Of a DNA stretch of 64,000 bases, positions 1 to 10,660 are shown piece after piece. A program made the position numbers and the translations under genes. The stretch's first letter is position 1; every line of letters starts with the position of its first letter. The DNA comes from Tupaia tana (taxonomy: Eukaryota; Chordata; Mammalia; Scandentia; Tupaiidae), in the NCBI GenBank assembly GCA_026018925.1, contig JAKSZU010000009.1, forward strand, positions 68,684,949-68,748,948. Direction: 5' to 3'. The notes below the pieces were generated by a model that saw only the letters and a list, made by a program, of their open reading frames with translations, was not told the DNA's origin and ran no database searches.

Positions 1-214
1 TATGACTTGGGATTAATTTTGAAAACTTGGTCTTTTATTTCTGTGTCAGAAGCACAAAATTGGATTTAATAAAACTTAGTCTTACAACTATTCTTCACTA
101 ACTGTTCTTCACTAACAATAGATAATTTAGGTTACTTTGTTACCACACTCCCACTTCCTCCTAGCTTGTATCTATTTCTATTCTAACAATACATGTCAAG
201 AATATAGTTGTTAG

Positions 215-401
215 GGGGTCGGCAAGTGGCGTGGTGGTGAGGTGCACTGGGCTCCCACATGGCTGACCGTGGTTTGAGTCCTGAACCTGGCAGCTTACTT
301 TTTTACTTTCCTTCTCTCTCTCTCTCTCCCCCTCTCTGGTCAAATTAAAATAAATAAATAAATAAACAAGGTTAAATGAAATAATTCTTTTTTAAAAAAA
401 G
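215..401 (+). mobile_element. tRNA-derived SINE, short form
   Basis: The head carries an A-box-like and a B-box-like motif (gtttgagtcc), followed by a CT-rich stretch, a 'ctggtcaaatt' motif and a TAAA-rich tail. Near-identical 15-bp duplications flank it (200-214 and 402-416, one mismatch). This short form lacks the internal block of about 100 bp seen in the long form. Confidence 0.9.
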
Positions 402-724
402 GAATGTAGTTGTTAGCAGTTGGGGTATCTGGAGGTGGGGTGCAGAAGAAGAAAGAAAATAGACATGGTGTAAGGGAGCTAATATTTATACCCAAAGCAC
501 TGTGGTGCAATGAAAAAAGACATGCCCTAATAGAAATATCAGATTACATTCCTAGCTCTGTTATTAAAAATCTACAAACACTAGAGAGTACTCTAACTTC
601 TGTGAACTTTAGTTTCCTTTCTGGTAATATGCAAGTTGTGGAAAGGTTGCTTTCTAAAGCTGAAATTTTACCATTTTATTTTAAGCATTGTTTAGGTAGC
701 CCCCAATTCTATGCAGATTATATA

Positions 725-811
725 CAGTCATGAAGCACGTAATGACATTTTAGTCAATAACAGTCCACATATATGATGGTGGCTTCATAAGGTTATAATA
801 GAACTGACTTA
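725..811 (-). mobile_element. MER2-like (Tigger/pogo) fragment
   Basis: It starts next to a TA with cagtcatg and continues with sequence resembling one end of MER2 (gatggtggcttcataaggttataata). It is truncated. Orientation and family come from recall of the MER2 terminal sequence. Confidence 0.55.
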
Positions 812-1139
812 AGTGATGTATTAATACCAAATCAGTACCTTGAGAGAAGCTTTTTCTGTGTGTTGGGATTTTTAATGTTTAATTCTCTCTTCCATGAGCA
901 AAAGAAATAGAGAAAGAGGCAACTCCAACAGGGTTTTCACACCATAACCAGCTTCAGCCAGTCCTGAATCATAGGCATGTGTGCTCCCAGTATATTCAGG
1001 AATATCTCTAGAGAAGAATCTGGAACCTTCCCATGTGAATCAGGTTGCCAGGGTGTTGCATTATCACTGTTCCACCATTCAGCTTCAAGAGGGAAGTTTA
1101 TAGTTAACATTTATATTATCACAAAAGAAAATCCAAATA
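812..1139. other. No gene recognised
   Basis: Plain AT-rich sequence. Short open frames here show no family resemblance. Confidence 0.5.
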
Positions 1140-2809
1140 AAAAACTAAACTTTATAACTTAAGGAACTAAAAGATAAACAAACTGAACTCAATGTTACAA
1201 GAGGAAGAAAAGAAGATCAGAGGATAAATAAACAAAAGAGAGAATAGAAAAACAATTTAAAAAGTCAACTAACTTGAAGAGATTTTTTTGAGTGATAACC
1301 AAGAAAGACAAACCCTTAGACTAAGAAAAAGGAGAGGCTTCAAAAACCAAAAATTTTAAATAAAAGAGGAGACATTACAACTGATATTATAGAGACAACA
1401 ATTATAATAGACCTACATAAATAATTATACCCCCAAAAATTGGACAACTTAAAAGAAAAAGATAAATTCTTAGAAACATATGATTGACAAAGACTGAATT
1501 ATGAACAAATGCAAAAGTAAATTTCTTAAATTTTCAAAAAAAATAAAGTAAACAGTCAGAAATACATTTCATGAGGCTATTACTGGTATATCAAGTCCAG
1601 ACAAAGATACTATAAGAAAATTATAAGCCAATATTTATCATGCATAATTAATGCAAAACTTAAATAAAATACTAACAAACAGAAATCAACAGTACATTAA
1701 AAGAATCAGACAAAGATTGTTCAGCATATAAAAATCAATGTGACATATCACTTTAACAGAATAAAGGACAATAATAACATGATCACCTCAGCACATACAT
1801 AAAAAATTGACAAACCCAATATCCTTTCATAATAAAAACATTCAACAAGCTAGCAACTTAATAAGATGGTCTCAAGATAATAAAGGGCATAAATGAAAAT
1901 CTCATAGCTCACATACTCAACAGTGAAATACTGAAAGCTTGTCCTCTAACATCAGGAAAAAAGAGAAGTATGCCCATTCTCACCACTTCTACTTAACATA
2001 GTACTTAAATCTTAGCTAGAGGAATTAAGCAAAAAAAAAAAAAAAAGAAAAGAAATCTAAATCAGAAAACAAGAAATAAAATTTCTATTCACAGATGATG
2101 TAAGTCTTATATATAGAAAAATCTTAAAAAGTCCACAAAGATAACTTAGAACTAACAAGTAAATTCAGAAATGTGATAGGATTTAGAAAATTCATATTCA
2201 AGATTTAATTGTGTTTGTAAACATTAATAATAAATAATCTGAAAAGGAAATTAAGAAAACAATCCCACTTATAAGAGCACCAAAAATAACAAATATGAAT
2301 AAACTTAATCAGGGAGGTAAATGGCTTTTAAACCCAAAACTACAAACTGTTGCTGGGAAAAATTAATGAAGACACAAATAAATGGAAGGATATTCCATGT
2401 TCATGAATTAGAAGACTTATGGTTAAAATGTTCATACTGGGACCAGCAGATTGCATAATGGTTTTATAATAGGAATCTCATATAGTCGACCGCTGTTTGA
2501 GTCCCAGACTCCATGGCTTAAAACTCACGCTGACTGCATGTGCATGCATGCCCAAAATCCTGAGAGGAGAATGGAAAAAAAGGAATTGCAACATGGCCAT
2601 CCCCTGGGCGGGGGGGAGGGGGGGGGGGAGGTTATTTCTCACTTTCTCTCTGTCTCTCTGGCGAGCACATGTGCTCTATAGCAAATATCTCTGAAATTAA
2701 AAAAGTTCATTCTTCTCACAGCAATCTACAGATCCAATGCCATTTTATCAAAATAACAATGGATTTTTTTTTTCTGAAATAGAAAAAAATAAACATTAAA
2801 ATTCCTATG
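1140..2809 (+). mobile_element. Old L1, left part (ORF2 region)
   Basis: This is A-rich, stop-riddled sequence that follows the order of L1 ORF2 reverse-transcriptase and 3' regions on the plus strand. It includes relics of the 'gcccattctcaccacttctactt' and 'aatgccattttatc' regions. A SINE sits at 2438-2698. L1 A then interrupts it, flanked by the duplication aaaattcctatg (2798-2809 and 20893-20904), and it resumes at 20893. Confidence 0.75.
2438..2698 (+). mobile_element. tRNA-derived SINE, long form
   Basis: It has the gggaccagcag head, a B box (gtttgagtccc), the body 'gagaggagaatgg' and the tail 'ctctatagcaaatatctc'. It carries an unusual poly-G run near 2609-2632. Imperfect duplications (aaaatgttcat and aaaaaagttcat) flank it. 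Confidence 0.9.
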
Positions 2810-5534
2810 AACTTATGGGTGCAGCCCCTTCCTTGAGGTTCGTCTTTGGAACCTAGGGACCTCTGGCAGTGCTGTTGTGCTTGCTCCCTAAGCCTTTCCT
2901 GCCCACTGGGACACTTGAGTTCCAGGCTCATTAGGCCTCTAATGGTGGGCATAGTCATTTCCACCAGGTTTCCCTTCAGAACTGAGCTAAGTCATACCTC
3001 CTCAGCTCATCCACTGCATGTCAAGAGTTGAAAGTTTTATAAAGGAGCCAACCACTTGAAGTTATATTATTTAAACATTATCTGCTCTGATCTGGAAGAC
3101 ACAACCCTCTAACAGGAACATATGTGGAAACTAAGGGTGATATTCCCTCTGAAAATACTACATAATCTATTCCAATAAATAGGAAGAAGTGAATTCTACA
3201 TCAGACGACAAAAATCAGTGCAGAGACAGAAGAAACATGAGAAAACAAACAAACAAAAAATAACTCTTCCCCAAGGAAACATAATGATCTCCGCCAAGAA
3301 AAGACAATACAAAAGAATTCACAGATACGTCTGAAAAAGAATTTTGAGCATTCATTTTGATAAAACTCAGTGAGATGTAAGAGAAAACAGAAAATTAATT
3401 CCAGGAAATGAGAAAATCATTCCAGGGCAGGAAAGAGGAATTTCATAAAGAGATAAGCACCTTAAAAAAGAACAAAATAGAACTTCTGGAAATGAAGAAT
3501 ATAATACAAGAAATGAAAATCTCCCTGAAAAGCATTAACAGCAGATTGGATCATGTACAATAAAGAATTTCTGAGCTTGAAGTCAAAGTCTCCAAGATAG
3601 ACCAAATCATCAAAATGAATGAAAAAATAACCAAAAAAGAAAAAAAAAATAGTATAGCTTACAGGAAACTCTAGAGAAGTTTAAATGCCCCAATGTTTAT
3701 GTAATGGGTATTCCAGAGGGTGAAGAAGCTAATAAAGGCATGGAAAATCCCTTTCAGGAGATATTCTCTGAAAACTTTCCAAATCTAGAGAAACAAGGAG
3801 TAATTCAGACCTAAACAATAAAAATAACTCCAAACAGAATCAACATAAAAAGACTCCCCTCAGTACATCATAGCTATATTGCACATTAGTAAAAATCAAA
3901 GACGAACATAAGATTCTAAAAATGGGAAGAGAGAAACAAGTTACTTACAGAGGTTATCCCATTAGGCTAACATCAGACCTCTCAGCTGAAACAATGCAGG
4001 CAAGGAAATAATGGGAAGACTTATTCAAAATAATGAAAGAAACACATTTTCAACTAAGAATACTATACCTGGAAAGATTATTCTTCAATGGGATGAAAAA
4101 AAAATCATTCTCAGATAAACAAAGACTGAAAGAATTCAACAACATGAGACTAGCTTTCAAGAAATACAGAAGGGAGTACTATATCTGGAAAATTAAAGAT
4201 AGAAAAACAGAAATAAGAGAATAAAAACCAGCCAATAAAATAGCTAATGAAATACAGGAATAAGTCTATAAATATTGATAATAACATTGAATATTAATGG
4301 ATTAAATTCTCCAGTCAAGAGCCACAGACTAACTGAATGGATTAAAAAAACATATGAGAGGGCAGAAAACAAACCTTTACAAATTCAAGCAGATAGAAAT
4401 TATATCTGGCATATTTTCTGAACACAACAGAATCAAAGTTAAAATCAACTAAAAAAAGAATCTTCAAAAATATACAAACACATGGAAATTGAACAACTTA
4501 TTCCTGAATAACTTTACAACCACTGAAGAAATTAAGACTGAAATCAAAAGATTCATTGAGAACAATGATAATGAATTAACAAGTTTTCATAATTTATGGG
4601 ACACAGCAAAAGCAGTTATAAGAGGGAAGTTCATAGCAATTAGCACTTACAAGAAAAAAACAAAGTAGGAAAATAAATGACATAGCAATACATCTCAGGG
4701 AACTAACAACAACAACAAAAACAACACACACACATACACACAATGACCAGGAGAAAAAAATATACTAAAGATCAGAACAGAAATACATAAAATAGAGAAT
4801 AAAAGAACTACATGGAAAATAAATAAAACCAAAAGCTGGTTCCTTTAGAAAATAAACAATATTGACATATCATTAGATATATTAATAAAGAACAGATAAA
4901 GAAACCAGATAAATCAAATCAGCAATGAAACAGGAAATATTACAACAGACATAACAGAAATTCAAAAGATCATGAGAGAATACAATGAATGATTATACGC
5001 CAACAAAGAAGAAAACCTAGAGAAGATGGACAAATTACCAGAAACATATAATTTAACAAGATTGAACCAGAAAGAAATAGAAAGCCTCAATAGACCAATA
5101 AAAACTTATGAGATTAAATCAGTAATAAATAGTCTCTCATTCTCAGCAAAGAAAAGCCCAGGCCCCAATAGTTTCACTACTGAATTCCATAAAACTTTTA
5201 AAGAAGAACTAACTCACATTCAACTCAAACTATTTCTAAAGATGCAAAGCAAAAGAACCTTCCCAAATTCCTTCTATGAAGCCTCCATCATCCCAATCCC
5301 CCAAACAGACAAGGACATAACAAAAAAAGAAAAGTATAGACCAATATACCTGATGCATACAGATGCAAAATCCACAACAAGGTACTAACAAATCATATCC
5401 AACACATTAAAAAGATTATACACTGTAACAGCCAAGTAGTCTTTATTCCAGGGGCACAAGGGTGTTTCAACATCTACAAAATAGTGATGGTGAATGTCAT
5501 ACATCACAATAACAGAACGAAGATAAAAACTATG
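2810..5534 (+). mobile_element. L1 A, 5' part: leader, ORF1 relic, start of ORF2
   Basis: About 400 bp of leader is followed by an ORF1-like coiled-coil and RRM relic (about 3240-4220, including an open stretch at 4033-4224) and part of ORF2. The translation at 5026-5388 contains the conserved L1 reverse-transcriptase entry 'KSPGPNSF...TEFH' and '[10 protein letters not shown]'. Stops and frameshifts make it dead. The endonuclease region is largely missing (junction near 4349). L1 B interrupts it at 5534 and it resumes at 16064. The outer duplication is aaaattcctatg. Confidence 0.9.
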
Positions 5535-5542
5535 TAAGACTC

Positions 5543-6830
5543 TGTCTACAGGCCCTTGCCCAGCCAAGGAAATTGAAGCAGAACTGTCCATCAGCCTCAG
5601 ACCCAGACCCAGTATCAGCTCCCAAACTCAGAGCCTCCCGATTCTCTCCCAAGAAAGGGCAGCTCTCAGTTCTCAAGCAGAACCCATCTCTGTCTGCAGC
5701 CTCCTACCCAGTCAGGGAAACTGAGCGGGACTGTCCATCAGCCCCAGTCCCAGTCCCAGCTCCCAACCTCAGAGCCCCCAGTCTTTTCAAAAAGAAATGT
5801 AGGTCTTTTTTTCCCTGCATTCCTTTGTTAATTCTTTACTTCTCCTTCCCCCATAGGGCAGCTCTCAGCTCTCAAGCAGAGTTCACCTTTGTCTGCATCT
5901 CCCTGCCTAGTCAGGGAAACTGAGACAGGACTATCCATTAGCTCCAGCCCCAGTACCAGTTCCAGCTCCCAACCTCCAAGCACCAGTTCCAGCTCCCAAC
6001 CTCCAAGCACCCCCTCAACTCCACCAGAAAAGGAAGCTCTCAGCTCTCAACTGGAGCCTACCTCTGTTTACAGCCCTCTTCCCAGTCAGGAAAACTAGGC
6101 AGGACTGTCCATCAGCCCCACCCTCAGCCCCAGCCCCTGCTCCCAACCTCTGAGCACCCCTTGAATTCTACCAGAAAGGGATGCTCTCATTTCTCAAGCA
6201 AAGCTCTCATCTGTCTGCAGCACCTTGCCCAGTCAGGGAAACTGAGGAAGGTCTGTTCATCAGCCACAACCACAGCTCCAGTTCCAGCTCCCAAACACAG
6301 ATCTCCACCTCCTCTCCACCAGAAAGGAAGGTCCTTTTTCCCCCTTCTTTCTTTTGTTATTATTATTTTTTATTTCTCCTTCCCCCACAGGGCAGCTCTC
6401 AGCTCTCAAGAAGAGTCCCCTTGGTCTGCAGCCCCCTGCAGAGTCAGGAAAACTGAGGCAGGATTGTCAGTCAGCTTCAGCCACATTCTCAGTCCCAGCT
6501 CCCAAATTCTGAGTCCCCCTCTTTTCCAACATAATGGGCAATTCTCAGCTCTCAAGCAGAGTCCACCTCTATCAGGGAAACTGAGGCAGGACTGTCCATC
6601 AGCCCAAACCTCCATCCCCACTCCCAACCTCAAAGCCCTCAATCCTCTTCACAAGAAAGGGAAGCACTCAGCTCTCAAGCAAAGCCCACCTCTGTGTGCA
6701 GCCTCATGCCTAGTCAGGGAAACTGAGACAGGACTGTTCAACAGCCTCGGACTCAGCCCCATTCCCAGCTCCCAACCTCATAGCCCCCCTCCATGCTCCA
6801 CTATAAAGAGGTACTATACTGGTATAGAAT
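5543..6830 (+). repeat. Tandem monomer array forming the L1 B 5' UTR
   Basis: Eight diverged units are recognised by the anchor '(g)tcaggGAAACTgag..gGACTGTcCATCAGCC', with anchors near 5561, 5711, 5911, 6086, 6232, 6443, 6571 and 6713. Spacing is mostly 130-175 bp. It rises to about 200-210 bp where a T-rich insert of about 55 bp is present (5801-5860 and 6331-6390). Each unit also has a 'ctctcagctctcaagcagag' block and a 'cagctcccaacctcagagc' block. Monomeric L1 promoters are known in mouse, so a promoter role here is inferred. Confidence 0.85.
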
Positions 6831-7143
6831 CATAGTTTTCAAGCATCCTAGCATCATGAGGCTCCCAGGGATCCTCACCCTATACTGAACCACCTGCAAA
6901 AAGGAGAAACTGCTCTTCAGAACCCTGAACAGAAAGCTCCTCTCGTGGGGACCACATTGCTAACCAAGGCAGAAGAGAGACTAGCACAGAAGCAATTCAC
7001 AGCAAAAGGGAAGCAAACTAGTTCCCAGCCGCAGAAACATTCTCCAAAAAGATTTCCAAAAGTGAATACATCACCCAATGCCTAACATCACAGAAGAGTC
7101 TGAAGTTTGAAACAACAACAAAAAGAAACAAACAAACAAAAAA
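6831..7143 (+). promoter_or_regulatory. L1 B 5' UTR tether between monomers and ORF1
   Basis: This non-repeated segment leads from the last monomer into an A-rich stretch (7110-7143) that resumes as the ORF1 leader after the LTR, at 8124. It is assigned by position only. Confidence 0.55.
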
Positions 7144-8123
7144 TGCTGGGGTCCAGCCTCAGCGGGGGTGGGTTATCTCGATGGAGGCAGCACAGGAAAG
7201 AAAGACTGAGATCTCGGTGCCTTTTCATGCACGTCCTCAGCCAGACACCCCTCAGAGATTGCTCTCTGAAGAGTGACAACTGCTAGGAATCATCGTGCCT
7301 TTTTATTGAAAATGTGATACATGCAAGTAAAGGGAGAGGGGCTACGTGTTTCAATTATCAGCTCATAAAGTTTTTAACAATAGGGAACATAGATTTTATT
7401 CAGGGTTGGATTAAGGGTGGGTCTCGTGCAGTTCCGCAATTGTAGGTGGGTCTCCATGGAATGCAGTTTCGGGAAGGTGGTTCCGGTAAGCAGAGATGAT
7501 TATCAGCTGATGTGGCACAGCAGCCATCTTGTGATTACTGGGAATGGGGCTGAGAAAAGAAAATCTCAAGAATAGATATTAATTCCTATGGATCTTAATA
7601 AAGAATGATACTTATTTAGTTTTATAGGGATCTAAAACTTAATTTGAGGAATCCTAATATATTTATCTATTTCACTTGGTGAGGGCAGAGGTGTCCTGGG
7701 CCAGTTTTGGCCTAATCCTATTTTAAGTAAAGAAAAGATTAAGTTTACCTTAAATGTATTTTGAAGGGCCTTCCAAAGGTCAAGATTATTTCTGCCTAGA
7801 AAGAACTTCAGCCCACCCTCTATTGTGACCATGGAGATAAAGCATTGTAATTAACAGTAGGTGATCAGAGCAAAGGAGAGCGGTCGGTGGACTTCCTGGA
7901 AAATTTTATCGTATACTCAGGATGTATAAGAGAGCTATGTAATTCTTTTATAGTAGTATATTGGGGAGTCAGAGGGGGGTCGCTTCCCAGCAAGGCTGCC
8001 ACAGTTTCCGGAGCAAAATCCTAGGTCGGGGGGAGGCAGTTGCGGCCTTGCCAACGTACTGAACTGACCCGAAGCGGGGAGGCTCAGACAGATCCTGGGG
8101 CCCAGCCGGGTCAGACTCCTCCA
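7144..8123 (-). mobile_element. Solo LTR, copy 1 (class II-like ERV)
   Basis: On the minus strand it starts TG and ends CA. It is about 980 bp and carries an AATAAA signal followed by 'aggcacgatg' near its 3' end. A second copy at 46840-47929 aligns over the whole length, which defines the ends. A-runs flank it, so a 6-bp duplication of AAAAAA is possible but not provable here. No internal retroviral genes adjoin it. It sits in the L1 B leader. Confidence 0.85.
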
Positions 8124-8345
8124 AAAAAAAAAACAGGAAATATGTCTCCATCAAGAGAACACAATAACTCTCTTCCATCTCTTAAAAAACAGAAGTTACC
8201 AAAATGTCAGAGACGCAATTCAGAACATTCATCGTGACAAAACTCTATGTGTTGGAACAGAAAAGAGACAACAAACTCCCGGAAATGAGGAAGTCCTTCC
8301 ACAATTTGAAAGAAGAAATGGATACCATAAGAAAGAATCAAATGG
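8124..8345 (+). pseudogene. L1 B ORF1, first part
   Basis: This is the start of L1 ORF1 (…KKQKLPK…, then 'ELRTF..LDKLYVLEQ..DNKLPEMRKS'-like sequence). It is broken at 8345 by composite element 1 and continues at 10661. Confidence 0.75.
8329..8345 (+). repeat. 5' target-site duplication of composite 1
   Basis: aagaaagaatcaaatgg is repeated exactly at 10661-10677, right after the poly(A). The L1 ORF1 reading resumes without loss after it. Confidence 0.95.
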
Positions 8346-9185
8346 TCCCCGCCTCGCGCGCTGGGGCTGGCGGCGCCCCGCCTTGGGGGCCTGCGTGGCC
8401 CGGGGATCTGCATGGCCCAGGGGCCTGAGCGGGGGCTCCGCCTCGCGCGCGGCAGCCGGGTCCGCACGGCCGGGGGGCTCTGCCTCACGCACCGCAGCCC
8501 GGACTGCCCGGCCCCCGCTGCCTCTCCGGCGCTGAGTGTGTCCCGCGCTCGGCGCCAACGCAGGCCGCCGGGGCTGGTGCGTGGCCGCCGGGCCTGCGCA
8601 TGCGCGTGGCCACCGAGCCTGCTCGTGGCCTCTGGGCCTGAGTGTGGCGGCCGGGCCTGTGCCTGACCGCTGGGCCTGAGCCTGAGCGTGGACACCAGGG
8701 CTGCGCGTGGTGGCCGGGTCTGACTGTGGCCCCCGGGCATGTGCGTGGCCGCCAGGCCTGTGCGTGGCTGCCGGGCCTGCGCCTGCGAGTGGCCACCGGG
8801 CCTGTGCATGGCCGCCGGGTCTGCCCCTGCGCGAGGCCGCTGGGCCTGCGTGAGGCCGCCGGGCCCACGCCTGCGAGTGGCCGCCGGGCCTACGCGTGGC
8901 CTCCGGGCCTGCGTGTGACCGCCGGGCCTGTGTGTGGCCTCTGGGCCTGCATGTGGCCGCCGGGCCTGAGGGTGGCTGCCGGGCCTGCGCCTGTGCGTGG
9001 CTGCCAGCCCGGCGCATGGCCGCTGGCTCAGCGCGTGTCCCCCGACCCAGCGTGTGGCCTCCGGGCCGGAGCGTGGCCGCCGGGCCTGCACGTGGCCGTA
9101 GGGCCGGCGCGTGGCGCCCCTGGCCTGCACGTGGCCGCCGGGCCCGTGTCTGCGTGTGGCCGCCAGCCGCGGGCGGCAAACTGAA
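8346..9185 (+). repeat. CpG-rich VNTR of composite 1
   Basis: Diverged repeats of about 18-25 bp are built on 'gcgtggccgccgggcctg'. They follow a non-repeated GC-rich leader of about 200 bp that contains 'gtgtcccgcgctcggcgcc', which is also found in copy 2. Base use contrasts sharply with the AT-rich L1 around it. Long open frames on both strands here are by-products of GC-richness. Confidence 0.9.
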
Positions 9186-9608
9186 GCCGAAAACTAGGTC
9201 TGAGAACTTGCAGCTACGAGCAACTGAAAGAAACTTTAGCTATCTTAAACCAATTGAGAAATATATTGTATAGGAGGATTTTCTCTGCCTATGGACAGTG
9301 TGAAGATGATGGTTACCAGCCCTGCATTACTGCAGGGAAAAACAAGAACTACTCTACCATTCTTAAGGAAACTAGATATCCAAGGATGACTCACGCTGCA
9401 GATCCCCACAACACCACTCCTGGTAATCACAAGTTGGATGTTGTGTTGCATCAACTGATAATCATCTCTGCTTTCCAGAGCCGCTTTCCTGAGACTATAT
9501 CCCATTGAGATTCACCTGCAATGGCGAAACTGCACGAGACCCACCCTGAATCCAAACTTGAACGGAATCTATGCTCCCTATTGTTGAAAACTTTGTGAGC
9601 TGATGTTT
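9186..9608 (+). repeat. ERV-LTR-derived segment of composite 1
   Basis: From about 9410 ('ctggtaatcacaag') to 9608 it aligns with the sense strand of the solo LTRs: 'cagctgataatcatctctgc', 'cgaaactgcacgagacccac' and 'ctccctattgttgaaaac'. The preceding 220 bp is shared with copy 2. It may come from the same provirus upstream of the LTR, but that is not shown. Confidence 0.85.
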
Positions 9609-9627
9609 GGAAAAAAAAATTTTTTTG

Positions 9628-10303
9628 AAAGAACTGGAGGGTAGGATGGCAGGGAAGGAAGGCAACTGCAGATACTAGAGACAGTATGGGGGAGGTAATG
9701 GGAGTGAGTGGTTGAGGACGGAGGGGAGGGATTCAGGGAACAAACAACACACTTGGTGAACACAGGAGTGAATAGTTGTCTGTTGATGATCTATAAGGTG
9801 ATGTCATTGTTTTGACTGATGTGCACTGTATTCATGCTGGGAAAAACCATGTTGTACACAGTAAAGAGGTGTAATGATTGAAAGTGAATATAGAAAGAAA
9901 AAAAATGGCAGAGGGGGAAAAAAAAAGCAAGAGAACAAATAGAGAGGCATGACGTTGGTGGGACACAGATATGGTCTATTACCTGTTGATGATGTGTATA
10001 GTAGTCTCAACTGGATTGGTCTGAGAAATGTTTCATGTTGGGTAAGGTCTTTTTACTAGCCAAATGATAAGTAGAGATTGACTCTTTATAAAAATAATTG
10101 AAATAACAATAATAACAATCGGGAAAAATAATGAAAAGCTATTGGATGATGAAATGGGGATTGTAGTGTCTCAGTATTGACTGATTGGCATGGTATTCCT
10201 TCTGGAGAAAGAAATGTGATACACTGTAAAGTTATATGTGATTCAATGCAAAATGGACAAGATTATGATGATAATAAAATAAAAAAATAAAAAATAAAAA
10301 AAA
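9628..10303 (+). repeat. L1 3' UTR-like end of composite 1
   Basis: 9640-9890 matches the L1 A 3' UTR (20620-20870; shared 'tgcactgtattcatgctggga'). 9920-10300 matches the reverse complement of the short L1 insert at 55705-56140 ('ctgttgatgatgtgtatagt', 'gattatgatgataataaaa'). It ends in an A-rich tail. Confidence 0.85.
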
Positions 10304-10637
10304 GCTCAAATATACAGAGATGCTGAAATAGACCCCAAATCCTATGAGTTCAACAGCTCCACATTTGACTCAATTTTATTGGTGACCAGTAAATATGCTA
10401 TGCCTGTGTAATTTCCCTTCAATAATATCTTGCCAATATCAACATAGTAGAGACAAGAATTAAAATGAAAAGGTCTAGGAGAAATAGCCTCAAAATCAGT
10501 CAGATTTGGTAACAAGTGTAAAACGGCCAAGTAATATTGGCTACATCCTGGTTGTTGAATTCATGAAATTGCTATTACAAACTAACACACTTATTTGCTA
10601 TGTCCTAATTGCTTGTGCATTAAATTCCAAAATGAGT
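10304..10637 (+). other. Probable 3'-transduced sequence
   Basis: 334 bp lies between the element's own A-rich tail (10273-10303) and a second, pure 25-A tail (10638-10662). It ends with an ATTAAA signal at 10619-10624, 14 nt before the A-run. It matches no other sequence in the window. Read-through of the first poly(A) site at a source locus explains it. Confidence 0.8.
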
Positions 10638-10660
10638 AAAAAAAAAAAAAAAAAAAAAAA

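Larger units (their letters stand above)
8346..10660 (+). mobile_element. SVA-like composite retroelement, copy 1
   Basis: It has five parts in order: a CpG-rich leader and VNTR (8346-9185); a region ending in an ERV-LTR-derived segment (9186-9608, LTR match from about 9410); a short A/T run (9610-9627); an L1 3' UTR-like segment (about 9628-10272) ending in an A-rich tail (10273-10303); and 334 bp of extra sequence plus a 25-A tail. A perfect 17-bp duplication flanks it. No coding capacity is evident. The architecture parallels SVA (VNTR plus LTR-derived part plus poly(A)), with duplication and tail typical of L1-mediated insertion. Confidence 0.9.

Noticed and set aside
2846..3031. Small open frames on both strands near 2716-3031
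   Set aside because: They lie in the leader of L1 A. No conserved family and overlapping frames on both strands.
5543..6830. CRISPR-like array of spaced repeats
   Set aside because: Units are diverged and contiguous, in a mammalian L1 leader. No short identical repeats with unique spacers.
5573..6835. Pro/Ser-rich open frames (up to 224 codons) over the monomer array
   Set aside because: The sequence is a tandem non-coding L1 promoter-type repeat. Frames vary with indels between monomers.
8207..9184. Long open frames of 180-316 codons on both strands (Arg, Pro, Gly, Ala-rich)
   Set aside because: They are by-products of the CpG-rich VNTR, which avoids stop codons in every frame. Overlapping frames on both strands and no domains.
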